This document shows, one piece after another, positions 22,901 to 33,384 of a stretch of DNA of 64,000 nt. Source of the DNA: Limnomonas spitsbergensis (Eukaryota; Chlorophyta; Chlorophyceae; Chlamydomonadales); assembly GCA_037349105.1 (NCBI GenBank), contig JAYJMM010000004.1, forward strand, positions 5,235,001 to 5,299,000, in the 5' to 3' direction. A model generated the notes under the pieces. The model was not told the DNA's origin, made no database searches, and was given only the letters and a program-made list of their open reading frames with translations. How positions within the stretch are numbered: position 1 is the first letter of the stretch; each line of letters opens with the position of its first letter. A program made the position numbers and the translations under genes.

Positions 22901-25900
22901 GTCCTTTTCATCTGTTGATGCTCAGCGTGCTGGTGGTGCTGCTGCAGTGTAAAGCCCTGCCGGACACAGATATTTGTTGTCAATATTTCGATAACTTTCA
23001 GCCCACGAGCCTTTCCATTAGATATACTGACTCTGAAAATGCGCAAATGCTTTGTTTTGCCCGAACGCAGCAGCTGCTGTGGGTGCAGCAGCAGCAGCAA
23101 CGAGGTGGAGTGGCGAAGGGCAACAAGGTAAGGACAGTCTCCTGATCGAGATTCATGGGATGACACAGTCCCCTGTGCAGCGTGCGTGTCAAGGGTCCAG
23201 AGGATACCTTAGGTAGATACAGGGTGGACAGTGGAAACCAGCTAGTTCCAATGGCATTTGTTATGATCAAGACAACCTCCCCATGGCATGTGGTCTTCTA
23301 ACGGGGCGGCAGCTGCCTAAACCATCCCTCAACTACGAAAGTGTGTGATATATAAAATGTTAGCAGAAATGTTGGAACTACATATAAGAGACCTGAAAAT
23401 TCCAGCCTCCTCTTGGATCCATCTAGATTTAAAGATTTTGCACAGTCCACTGTGCTCAGGTGGCTCAGGGGCAAGTGGATCCTAGCTGGGTGAAACCTGG
23501 GTGAAATCTGGGTGAAACTGAAGGTGATGAAATCTGGAAATTTCAGCCTTCTGCTGGATCCAGATTTTCTGGATTGCACAGTCTACAGTCCTCAAGTGGC
23601 AAAGGGGCAAGTGGATACTAGCTGGGTGAAACCTGGGTGAAATGGAAGGAGGTGACTAGGCTGCACAGTGCTGATACCCTATAATACGATACAGATACAC
23701 TATGAACAGCAAAGAGGAACAGTACTTGGCAGCCAGCAAATTCAAAAAGAACTGAGCGTTGGGTATTTGGCTTCATCCAAGGTTTCTAGGCCTGGTCTCT
23801 AGTAATGAAAACCTGTGTGATTGCCGGAGTTAGCTGAATTCTGGCCCATATTCGAATGCACGCCTGATGCAAATCCTAGCCATTATCCCTCGTGTCCACT
23901 GCTCCCCCCTTTGCAATCCAGTGACCCTGCTCCCGCTAGTAGACCGTCCCGGCGCCTGGGATTTCATTCGGGAGTGTGCGTCTGCTCTGCAGCAGGAGGT
24001 CCGCGGTGGAGGCAGGGTGGCAATATACCTGGGAGGAGAGGCGCTGGCATCAGGTCAGGTGGCAGATGAGCTGGCTGGAGAGGGGCACTGGCATCAGGTG
24101 ATGTGGCAGATGAGCTGGCAGATGAGCTGGCAGGAGAGGGGCACTGGCGTCAGGTGAGGTGGCAGATGAGGTGGCAGATGAGGTGACAGATGAGCTGGCA
24201 GGAGAGAGGCGCCGGCATCAAGTGAGGTGGCAGATAAGGTGACAGGGGAGAGGCTCCGGCATCAGGTGAGCTGGCAGGTGAGCTGGAGGAGGGGAGGCGA
24301 TGGCCTCAGGTGAGCTGGCATATCAGGGGCTCCTATTGTTTTGCGCTTCTGCTCTGCTGCGTTAGGTCAGCTGAAACAGCTCTTACAGCTAAGCCGTTGA
24401 AGCTCAGCTTCTTCAGGCCAGCTGGGTTTGATCGGGTATACCATGTCACTGCAAATACAATTCAGGGCCTCAGACCCAGCCACAGCCTTATGTCCCTCCG
24501 TAGCCCACCTGTATCTATTTACGTGCTACCTGCCAGTTACGATAGGCTAGGCCAGGCTGTGCCACATGCCATACAGGCTTTTCTCTTGTCGCAGGTGTCC
24601 TTGTCTGCTGAACATCCATGAATTTTGAATGAGTCCCCTCACGGATGATATTTGTGCAGGGGATGCGTTGGTGTGGGCTGGGAGGATCAGTGCAGTGACA
24701 GGAGCGCAGCTGCTCTGTGAAGGGGCCTTCTCCCGCGTCGAGAGGGGATGCGGCATGCCCAACCTGCGTCGACTGCCATACTTTCCTCAGGTGCAGCGTA
24801 TGCGCATCTGACCAGAAGGTGGCCATTTTCAAATGTTGACACTGAAACCTGGATCTGAAAGCTGTGGTGTCAGCAGTATCAATTAAGTGCACTGAAGCTA
24901 CACTGAAGCTACACCCTGTCCTACCGGATAAGAGTCCTAGTGCAACAAGACCTTTTGCCTGGGCTCCCAACCTTAGCCTGGTCATGACTGGGTCCCATTG
25001 GGACCAATGGTGGCCTGCTGGCCACCCCCAGAGGATAATATTGTGTGTTTGTGCCCACCACAAGCACTGCTGACTGTGGACTAGTTCATGCTGTGCTGAC
25101 AATTGTACTGCCTGCAGGAGGCTCAGCGGGAGCTACGGCAGTACAGCATGCTGATCACAGTGGACGTGAGACTTCCAGTTGCCAACTTTGGGTACAGGTG
25201 GGAAGAAAATGCACAGTATCACCTGCTTTTTCTGGATTGTTTTTGTTGAAGAGATTTGTGGGCACCGGTCCCATGTACGTCCAATGCAGGTCCAATAAAG
25301 GTTCCATGCAGATCTCCTGTAGATCTCATGCAGGCCCCATGTAGGGCCTATGCAGATCCAATACAAATTCCATGTGGATCTCATGCAGATCCCATGTAGG
25401 TCCTATGCATGTTCCATGCAGATCCCATGCAGGATTCCTACAGGTGACATGCAGAATCCATGTAAGTCCCATGCAGGCCCATGCATGTCCCATGCAGGCT
25501 CTTCGCCGGACCCTTGCAAGTCCCATGCAGGCTCTTCGCAGGCCCCGTGCATCACTATAAAGTAATAACGGCATGTGCGTCTGTTCCCATGTGCCAGCCT
25601 GGACCATTGCTCCAGCTACCCATACTTATCAGGTTCATTGTATGGTTTCAATAAACAATTGCCGATGCGCGGTGCGTGGGTACATCCGGCTAGCCTACAA
25701 TACCTCCCCCCTCCCCCGCTGCCCAACTTAACAGGTTTTTAAAGTGAAACATTAGTTTCCGTTACTAAGTGTGCCACTGTCTCTGATCACCTAATCTCCC
25801 CTCCGCCTCGTACCCACATTGCCCACCTCTATGCCTTCATTCCTGTGCTTAACGCGTTGCACTTAAGCTTCAGATTTCTTATATCCTATAAAATGCTGCC

Positions 25901-28900
25901 TTCTCCTACCATATTCGACTTCAAATTTTGAATCTTTATCCCAGGGACGGTCCCAGCCATCTGGTGCACTTGGAGGAACCCAAGATCTGGGAGATTGATG
26001 AGGATGGGTGTGGCGGCTTATCGGACTCTACCTGGACAGCGGAGGTCAGTTGCTGCTGCCACAGCTTAATCTACCAATATGCAGCCACCCAACGACCTTT
26101 ATAAGGGCCTGGCAATTTGAAAAGGATCAAATGAAAGAGCAGGAACGAGCTAGAGAAGGGATATAATCATAGGATGATATAACCTGATGCTGGGCTTGGT
26201 AACCAATGTGATTTCAGGATATAAGTTTTGCTGAAGTATGCATCATCTTGGCACCCAATGGACAGACAAACGATCATTGGAAAAGAGACTTGACTGATGA
26301 TGATTGATAACCAATGGTGCAACCCAGTGAGTTGGGCTGCAGTTCTGGATATGCTGCCTGCAGGTTTGGGCCTCATGTCCGATTTTGCCTCTTAAGGACT
26401 CATGCCTACGCCAAAATGCTGACTTAAAAGCCTTCAAGCCTGCCAACCCTGAAACCTTAGCCGCAAGCCTGCAGCCTGAACCCCTTCCCCCTGGCCACAT
26501 GCTCCCGCAGGTCCTGCAGCTGCTAGCCCTGCAAGTAGGTGCCACCCCCCAGGCGGTACAACCGGGTGTCAACTGCCGTGGAGTGTTCTGCACTGCTGCA
26601 AACAGGCCGCCGGCGCCTGCGCGAGGTGGATGTTTTACTTGTGATGAGTGCATGATTATTGTTCTTCTTCTATCACTGGGTTCAGGGTTCAGAGGTCTGT
26701 CCCGGGCTGGACAGGGCTATCTGAGGGGACCAGTGTATTACAAATACAGTTCCGGAGCTGCTTCTTTTAACCATAGCATGGTGATGCTAATGTCAGAGAC
26801 TTCCCTCCTGGGACCATCCTCTGCCAGCACCAATTGTGGAAATAGCGGGAAATATTTCAGGTAATCTGCTTTTGCATCAAACATTGCATGGCAGCAACTC
26901 CCATTGCAAGCAGTTAGAAGACAGGGAGGTGTTCAGACTGGTTCGCAGATGACCCAAGTCCCTTCATATATCAGCTGTGTAGGCGTACCACTACAGGCAT
27001 GATGTGTCCCCTGGTTTCCCTGCAGGCTCTCTGACTGCACAGGGCCTGTGCTCGGTCGTCGCACACCTTCAGCCAGAGGGATCCATAATAGTGGATGAGT
27101 CACTGACGTCAGGTGGAAGCTACTGGGACCTATCCAAGGTGGGTATGGGGATGCTTGGGCTCCAGTGGGCTTGCATAGTGTTGTTGAGTCGGCTTGCATG
27201 GGCTTGCATGGGCTTTGGTTGGCTTGCGTGTGGATGCATGGGCATGGGTGAGGATACATGTGTTTGCATGGTGCTTGCATGGGTTTGTATCGGCTTGAAT
27301 GGTGCTGCATGTGCTTGTATAGACTCTCGCGGTGTTGCATGGTGATGCTTAGTCTGGCATGGCATTTCAGTAGGCTGTTTGAGGATGATGCATTTGGCCG
27401 CTTGACGATAATGTGGAATGGGGCAACTTGAGGACATACCGGCATGCATGAGGATGCCTGGGTGACCAGGTGTTTGGGGGCCTTGGTTGCTTATTTTCCT
27501 TCCCTCAGCTGTTTCTGTTTCGGTTTTAAGCCCAGCCCTTCACAGGTCTACATATCTTTTGATGCCAGTGAACCTGCAGTGGAAGGGCATCTGGCTTCAG
27601 CCCTTGTCTTGGCAGTGTGCCTGCACCGGCCTTGCTGTGGGCGTCTAGGAATTTGGGGAGATTGGAACAGAGCTGCTTGATTTCAGATTTTGATTTCATA
27701 ATCTTGAATGTTTGGAACCTCGTCCTGCTTGTAGGGATGCCCTCCCTTCTCACACCTCACTCTGACAGGCGGTTCCATCGGTATCGGGCCTGCCCTGTCC
27801 TTGGGAGCCGCGGTGGCCTGCCCCGAAAGGCTTGTCATCAATCTACAAGCCGATGGTGAGACCAGGGGAATTACTCTGAATTTGAAGCTTGCAAGGCCGG
27901 TAGTTTTGGAGATCGTAAAATCTGGCATTCAACCAAAAACCCTCTTAGCTTCTGGCCAGGCTTGTAAGGACAAACTAGAAGACCGGAGAAAATTATGTGG
28001 GATGTCCATGTTATCTAGAAGAATCTCAAACTGTTGGCTGTAATAGTGGCGTCGGGACATAATAAAATAGGCAATGATTCAATAATATACAGAGTGACAC
28101 ATATCGGCAGCAGGCCACGGTGTGACCCAATCATTTATAACGTTGAAATAAATAGAGTCGCAAGTCCAAGTGGTGAAGAAATACATGATTGCAACACGCT
28201 GCCGGCGCTTCTTTGCCTGCTTGTAGGCAGTGCCATGTACACACTTCAGGCACTGTGGACCCAGGCAAGGGAGGGCTTGAACATCATCACCATCATCTGC
28301 GATAACAGCGCATACTCAATCCTCAAGGTAAGCATAGGTACCAGGAACAGTCAATGTTTGTATTTATTTGTGTTTTTGTTCATGACCTGGTCAAGTTTGG
28401 TCTCAACGGCCTAGTGGTGGCTGCTTGGCAACCCCACTTGGGGTATGTTGCGCATTATAAATAAGTACTACGGTAAAGAAAGTGAAAGAAAGGAATCAAG
28501 TGTGGCAGCGTCAGTATACAAGTTATTTAATCTTTCAAATTTAAAAAGTGTCAAATCCTCTGTGGTCTGTACCGTAAGCAGAAAGCCCCCCCAAAGCGCA
28601 CAATCAAAACTGCAAAGGTTTCAGTCAGTACCAGCTACTCTCCCCTCACACAAGTTCAACAAATTGTTAGTTTGATATTAAAAATAATTGGCCCTGCCCC
28701 TGCTTCTGAGTGCAGGTGGAGTGCGCCCGTCAGCGACTGCCACCCGCCGGCCCCGCCACGCACGCCCTCACCAACCTGGGCCAACCCTCCCTGGACTGGG
28801 TCCGTCTGGCTGAGGGCATGGGTGTACCCGCTACCCGCGTCACGACGTGTGAGGCGCTGCAGCAGGCGCTGCGAGGAGCTATAGGATGCTGCCAGCAGAG

Positions 28901-28999
28901 GGCCCGCTGTGCCGACAGCCCGGCGGCTGCAGCAGGCCCTAAAGGGCGCCAACACAGCAATGTCGGAGGGCGTCAATTTTACGCCACGGATGCAAACCC

Positions 29000-29052
<53 letters not shown>

Positions 29053-29123
29053 GGGGCGGGTGGCCTGGAACATCATTGGTGCATGACGGAGGGCCGTTCT
29101 TGATCCAGGCGTGCATCCCTTGA
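19903..29123 (+). CDS. Acetolactate-synthase-like thiamine diphosphate enzyme
   Basis: Fifteen exons: 19903-19972, 20323-20436, 20863-20925, 21755-21984, 22108-22219, 23071-23127, 23922-24053, 24660-24790, 25118-25197, 25945-26044, 26511-26625, 27026-27138, 27735-27855, 28227-28327 and 28716-29123; 648 aa plus TGA. The PYR domain starts NGADSLLTALLGMGARVCFA, has the ThDP-activating Glu55 in CLHE and then ADGYGRM. A central domain has AGRISAVTGAQLL, and the PP domain has VDESLTSGG, GGSIGIG and the ThDP motif ADGSAMYTLQALWTQAR then CDNSAYSIL. The order PYR-central-PP matches IlvB-like enzymes such as acetolactate synthase or benzoylformate decarboxylase homologues; the substrate is unknown. The usual GDG reads ADG and the usual NN reads DN. 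The last exon has a partial duplication and 17 consecutive Gln before GGPFLIQACIP. The ends of exon 4 (21984 or 21906) and the start of exon 11 are the least certain boundaries. Confidence 0.85.
20058..20111 (+). pseudogene. Decayed copy of ThDP-enzyme exon 1 inside intron 1
   Basis: GGTTTGTTTTGCCAACCC with its flanks at 20061-20106 aligns to the end of exon 1 at 19937-19980. The true donor AACCCAG|GTAAGAGCG has become AACCCGATTAAGAGCG, so the copy lacks a donor. It is a partial tandem duplication about 125 bp downstream of the original. Confidence 0.75.
22417..22472. repeat. 28-bp tandem duplication
   Basis: Two perfect copies of a 28-bp unit beginning TGGTACTACACTAAGGG, in the intron after ThDP exon 5. 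Confidence 0.95.
23387..23650. repeat. Imperfect tandem duplication of about 150 bp
   Basis: Two diverged copies share CTGGATCC, GATTTT..GCACAGTC, AGGGGCAAGTGGAT and TAGCTGGGTGAAACCTGGG. They lie in the intron before ThDP exon 7. Confidence 0.7.
24036..24312 (+). repeat. Tandem array of copied 5' splice sites after ThDP exon 7
   Basis: The exon-7 end and donor, GGCGCTGGCATCAG|GTCAGG, is followed by about five diverged copies. These include GGCACTGGCATCAG|GTGATG (24097), GGCACTGGCGTCAG|GTGAGG (24153), CCGGCATCAA|GTGAGG (24221), CCGGCATCAG|GTGAGC (24265) and GATGGCCTCAG|GTGAGC (24309). They are separated by GGTGGCAGATGAG-type filler. The first donor keeps the protein frame. The CAG-type later donors lie 44, 100, 212 and 256 nt downstream, all out of frame. 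Confidence 0.85.
25266..25545. repeat. Degenerate CATGCAGGTCCCATG minisatellite
   Basis: Irregular short units of the form (C)CATGCAG(G/A)TCC with variable spacing fill the intron after ThDP exon 9 and abut a dispersed element at 25549. Confidence 0.85.
25549..25887 (+). mobile_element. Dispersed element family 2, copy 1 (about 330 bp, non-autonomous)
   Basis: Nearly identical to 34809-35142 in the same orientation, with only scattered substitutions over more than 300 bp. Both copies start CATCACTATAAAGTAATAAC and end near GCACTTAAGCTTCAGAT; copy 1 lacks about 8 bp near the 3' end. It has no coding capacity and no obvious terminal inverted repeats. It sits in the intron before ThDP exon 10. 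The high identity suggests recent mobility. Confidence 0.85.
27140..27345. repeat. Degenerate GCTTGCATGG repeat
   Basis: Irregular repeats of GCTTGCATGG(G/T) and related GGCTTG-GCATG motifs in the intron after ThDP exon 12. Confidence 0.7.
29001..29051 (+). repeat. (CAG)17 coding polyglutamine tract
   Basis: Seventeen uninterrupted CAG codons in frame in the last ThDP-enzyme exon, between the decayed LQQAL duplication and the conserved C-terminal GPFLIQA segment. Confidence 0.9.
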
Positions 29124-29294
29124 TAAGGTGGTGGTCGGCTGGTCGCAGCTTCTGCATGTCCATGCAACTGACGTATCTTTAAGTGCCGGGCAGCGCACAA
29201 AGCAGGAAGGGGGAATCTAGTCACTAGGCACCTGGGCTGGATAGGTATGAAAACAGTGCTTACCTCAAAAGGTTTTTAGACAAAAGAAACGTTG

Positions 29295-29299
29295 TGTAA
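29295..29299 (+). terminator. TGTAA poly(A) signal for ThDP enzyme
   Basis: TGTAA lies about 170 nt past the TGA stop, the expected chlorophycean position. Confidence 0.5.
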
Positions 29300-29769
29300 T
29301 TCACCAGCCTCTAGGCAGGCTACTCCGGCCAGCAGTCTATTCTGGCGTGTGTTCTGCAGTATTTGCCAGGCTTGTGTAGATATCTAGGCAGAAGGACTTG
29401 ATGGCTCTGGACCAGGACATCGTTCCACACCAATGCAGTCGTGGATAAAGTTCCCATGCGCCTTCCGGCACCTCATGATGAAGATGACATTCAATTTAAA
29501 TATGGAAACCATGTCCATGTGGCTTCTCAGTTATGCCTTTCGAGCATGCGTGACCCACTTTTCCGTCATAGTTGGCATTTCCTTGACTTCCCTCCCCCAC
29601 TGACACTGTCGAGCGAAACCATCCAAAGCCAAGGTGGTCTCTATCCCAGGCAACTGACGGCACTGGAGCTCCTGCTGCCCTCCCCAACCCATTATCATTC
29701 ATTTGCCCCCTGGGTGATCCCCCTCCCCCCTCTCCTCCAGACATCAGTCCTGAGTTTTGGCAGCTCCCT

Positions 29770-30012
29770 TGTGAAGTTTTTGTGAAGTTTTTACAGTCCA
29801 ACAGAGCATCACACTTGATGCATGGGACATGTGCCCGTAAACCGGTACAGGCCCTTGATACACTAGGACAGAAAGCGAAAACCAGTGACCCCCCTGGGCA
29901 AGCAACTAGCACACAACCACGACAGTGGCGTGGGAATGAACCCCATAGTGCAGAAGATAAGCCCCAGCCATAAAACATGACGTGGGTGCAAAAGAGTTCG
30001 ATTGAGCACCGC
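29770..30012. repeat. Dispersed repeat family 3, copy 1
   Basis: Aligns over about 240 bp with 52642-52885. Shared blocks are TTGATGCATGGGAC, CAGTGGCGTGG(G)AATGAACC and ATGACGTGGGTGCAAA. On the minus strand both copies encode similar peptides around VPCIKC(D/E)A-x-LD and SCQG, so this may be a decayed protein-coding fragment. Confidence 0.75.
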
Positions 30013-30574
30013 CTTGTGCCCCTGCAATGATCCGGCCCCTAGAGTAATGTGCCACTCAGCCTTAAGACAATGATGGGCATGTGTCCGGCCCATGCTCCAT
30101 CTGCCCTGCCCTCATGGGTGGGTAATGGATGAGTGATGATCCCTGAGCGCTGTCTGGCATTTAGCTCGGATCAGGATGCAGCCTCCCTCTCGTTTACTGG
30201 AAAGTGGCTGAAGAAACCCAAGCTTGCCAAAAGGAGACTAGGGGTATTCAATATGGGGGTGCTTTCCCAGGCTCGGCTTGGTGTCCTAATTCGTTTTGCA
30301 GTCCTGAGGTGCCAAGGGATTTGCCTTAGCCCTGAAGGAAGCGGCATTCAGTGGCATAGCCAGTGGTTTTCAAGGCTGTGCAGGACCCCAGACCGCCCCC
30401 TTAAGAATGAGAGGGTTAGGAGTCACCTGGTCGAATTGGGGTCCCTTTTAATCATACTTAGTTTGCGACTCCAGCACACACTGGAAACTTAGAAGTTATA
30501 AACAGCCATGCTTGCCTTGGTCTCAGCTCTTAATACGTTTTGTCATGGGTAATGAACCACGCCTTTTTACGGTT

Positions 30575-30725
30575 AATGACATTACACCTCTGGCCCATGC
30601 TGAAATGAAGCTCGGCCACGTCGGCAAGCAAAACGACAGCTAGGAAAGTCAAGGGAGAAGGCACAAGAGGAAAGAAAGGATAGCAAGTTCACCCACCAAA
30701 CACAAATAACACAAAGGTCGGGCAA
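30575..30725. repeat. Direct repeat pair, left copy
   Basis: About 150 bp from TTAATGACATTACACCTCTGG to AACACAAAGGTC recur at 32080-32230 in the same orientation. They include a perfectly shared stretch starting AGCTAGGAAAGTCAAGGGAG. The copies lie 1.5 kb apart. Confidence 0.85.
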
Positions 30726-31227
30726 ACCGGTACGGTTAGCCCTTTTTACAGTTACACTGGGATAGTGGTTGCCTGGTTGGTCTGGGTGTAAAGGAGGGGA
30801 ACTGAAACTCCTGATGGCTGATGCCTTCCGTCCTCAGGGATGTTTAGACCAGTGCATACATGCTGGGCCCTGCTGGATGCCAGGCCGCCTGGGGACGGTA
30901 GGGGATGGGCAAGCACAATTCCAGCCACCCTGCACAGCCAGGACCGAAGTGTGCCAACATGAACATGGAAGCCGGCGATATACAGGGGGAAAGGGCAGAT
31001 AATTTGTAGAGGCTAAGGGATCCATTTGTGGATGGCTCAACTCCCCCCCGGACCCCCCAATCAGTCCAGGGCAACTGGTGTAAGGCAGATGACTTACAAT
31101 ATGCCCAGTTCTATGTTTTCGTGTTTTTCAAACTAGGACAAGTCACGCCTCTTGGTTTCCACTGTGAACGGACGTCATCGTGCCGGTATTTAGACTGGAA
31201 ATGAAGTGACCCTGTCCTGGACCACAC

Positions 31228-31489
31228 CCGAGGTCGAGGGATCGAACCCGCCACATGATCTCCTCTCTTCCCCCCTCAGGATGGAAGAGTCCAGGAGTCC
31301 TAGAACGCCGGGTTCCATGTTCCTGCCCCTTCACATAAGAGGGTGGCATGGCTGCACCATGTTCCTGGCCCCTGGTCCTGGCTCTGCATGGTAGCTGGAA
31401 TTGAGCCTTGTCATTCCTACCAGGCTACCAGCCCCACGCGGCGGTGAGTTAAGCAGGGCCCAGCGGGTGTGCAGTGTGCACCGTTCTAA
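31228..31489 (+). repeat. Dispersed repeat family 1, copy B
   Basis: Same landmarks as 6861-7070 with an extra segment (CAGGATGGAAGAGTCC) before the CGCCGGGTTCC block. It lies between the two direct repeats at 30575 and 32080. Confidence 0.8.
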
Positions 31490-32079
31490 ACTGGACCACA
31501 CCAGATCCACACTCCTTCTGAACCCTGCCTTGCCCCCAGCGCCATGACGCATCGCGCATCACGCCGCCGCCATTACCTAGAGTTCACGGGACCAAACTCC
31601 ACGGGTCGAGTGCCACGCTGGCCCGCCAGATGGACTCTAGCGGATATTTTCCTTTGCGGGGCGCCGTTGCTTTGCGCTTGCATTAATTAAGCAATCTGCA
31701 CCTGTAATTTGATGACGCTCCCGAGCTGAGTCGCGGCCGACTTGCTATGATCTCTCGATCACTCTACCATCGAGAGTTTGGAGAGCTTCGGGCTCTAGCG
31801 GTGGTGGGACCACCCGGTCCAAACATTTCTATAATTAAGAGCCCTGCCCTGTCCTGCTGGCTCATGCATTAAGTATGGGTCTCTTTCCACAGAGTTTCCT
31901 GTCAGCTGGGCCCCTTCACCATCTGTGGAAACAATCTGAATACGACTTCTAACACCAGGACATGCAACCATGCATGCAACTATCCTAGTGGGACCTTTCC
32001 ACATATTTGATGTTCGTAGGGTTCTTGCACAGTCGGTCGATTAGGCAGCTGAAATTAAATCAGGTAAACACGCAAGTTA

Positions 32080-32230
32080 ATGTCGTTACACCTCTGGGCC
32101 ATGCTGCAATATGAAGCTCAGCCACGTCAGCAAACAAAAAGTCAGCTAGGAAAGTCAAGGGAGAAGGCACAAGAGGAAAGAAAGGATAGCAAGTTCACCC
32201 ACCAAACAACAAGAACACAAAGGTTTGACA
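32080..32230. repeat. Direct repeat pair, right copy
   Basis: Partner of 30575-30725, with a few substitutions and small indels near its start and end. Confidence 0.85.
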
Positions 32231-32747
32231 AAGTGCATCTCCTGCCCCTGAAGAGACTACCCTTCAAAAAGTTTAACTACAAGTCGCAGAAAACCAGGGG
32301 CTCCCACCCCTGCCTGAAGGCTCTCAGACATCCTCTCTGGTTGGGAGGAAAAAGGAAAGTAATTTAAGGCAAGAGGAAAGACAGAGAGGAGCACTAAGAG
32401 CAAAGAAAGAAACCCCTCCAGAAAATGCAATAGGCAGACCGAAGGACAAATGCGATGTAGATGCAAGCTCCTCAAACCTTGTCTTGAGCATCCTTGTCTG
32501 GACGAGAGGGTCGTGGTGTTATCTCTTCTGTAGCCTCTATGCCCTTTACACCCAAGACACACAGAGACAGGTCATGACGTAAGACATAGGGTATGAGCTG
32601 AAATGAAACAGGGTGGCCGTCTTGAGCTAAGCTGCATGACAATAAATGGCCGCCATGCATGAGCTGAGTTGAAATAAGACAAAGGGGAACTGCCATCCCC
32701 CTCTATCGTTCCATGCAACAAACACATGCACCAAGCATGGAACCCAT

Positions 32748-33384
32748 TTAATCCTGCACCTTCTGCAATGTGTTCCCGACAGCGATGGTGTTGCTCCAAA
32801 CCTGAAGATGTCTGGGTTCCGCTCGGCCAATGGACGCCCTAGCTCTGCATACTGCACAGACGGTGGCCTGCCTGCGCAACGTGTGTTGTGAGTGATCATC
32901 GCGATGGCATTCCAGCGAATCATCACGATTGATTTTAAACTGACCTATTACAGCGAGCGAAAAAACAATGCAAACCATCAAGCCCAACTCTGCTCACCAG
33001 GCCCATGACTATGCTCGTTGACACCACCCCATCAAATGCTCCTTACCTTGGATGCTGAGCCGGCCAGCACTACATCCCTAAAGTTGGCAGCAACCAGTGA
33101 AGAAACAGGTGGTGTATCTGCTCGCTGCGACATCTTTCCACGTCTGCCCCAGCATAAGGCCCCAGCATAAGGGGCGCTTCACAATGCCTGCGAGCATGCA
33201 CACCTGTATGATCAGTCAAGCAAAGCCCATGCAATTTCTATTGCATACAAAGGAGCACAGTGAAAAAACTGATCAGATGACATGGCATAGATCATGCCAG
33301 TCATGTGCACCTTTGAGCAGAATCAGCCTCTTCCTCGCCAACAGCCTTGACTTGGCCGCAAAAGCGCACAACGACCCACTTGAA
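32748..33384 (-). CDS. Hypothetical small multi-exon gene, 5' end unresolved
   Basis: Three putative exons join with matching phases and good splice sites. 33311-33384 (GCGCAG acceptor, AAAG|GTGCAC donor) reads FKWVVVRFCGQVKAVGEEE. 33047-33143 (donor AAG|GTAAGG) contains MSQRADTPP and NFRDVVLAGSASK. 32748-32801 reads VWSNTIAVGNTLQKVQD then TAA. An alternative end splices at AAG|GTGCAG to a downstream exon near 32480-32550 ending DKDAQDKV. I recognise no family. The evidence is coding-like composition and phase agreement only, so this may be chance. Confidence 0.35.

Noticed and set aside
26364..26510. Longer 5' extension of ThDP exon 11
   Set aside because: The frame is open from an acceptor at 26363, but the added residues do not match the family. 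The acceptor CCCGCAG at 26510 has a strong polypyrimidine tract and gives better continuity.
31228..31260. tRNA gene suggested by GGTCGAGGGATCGAACCC
   Set aside because: Only the B-box-like part is present; no acceptor stem, anticodon arm or A box can be drawn. Treated as part of a dispersed repeat.
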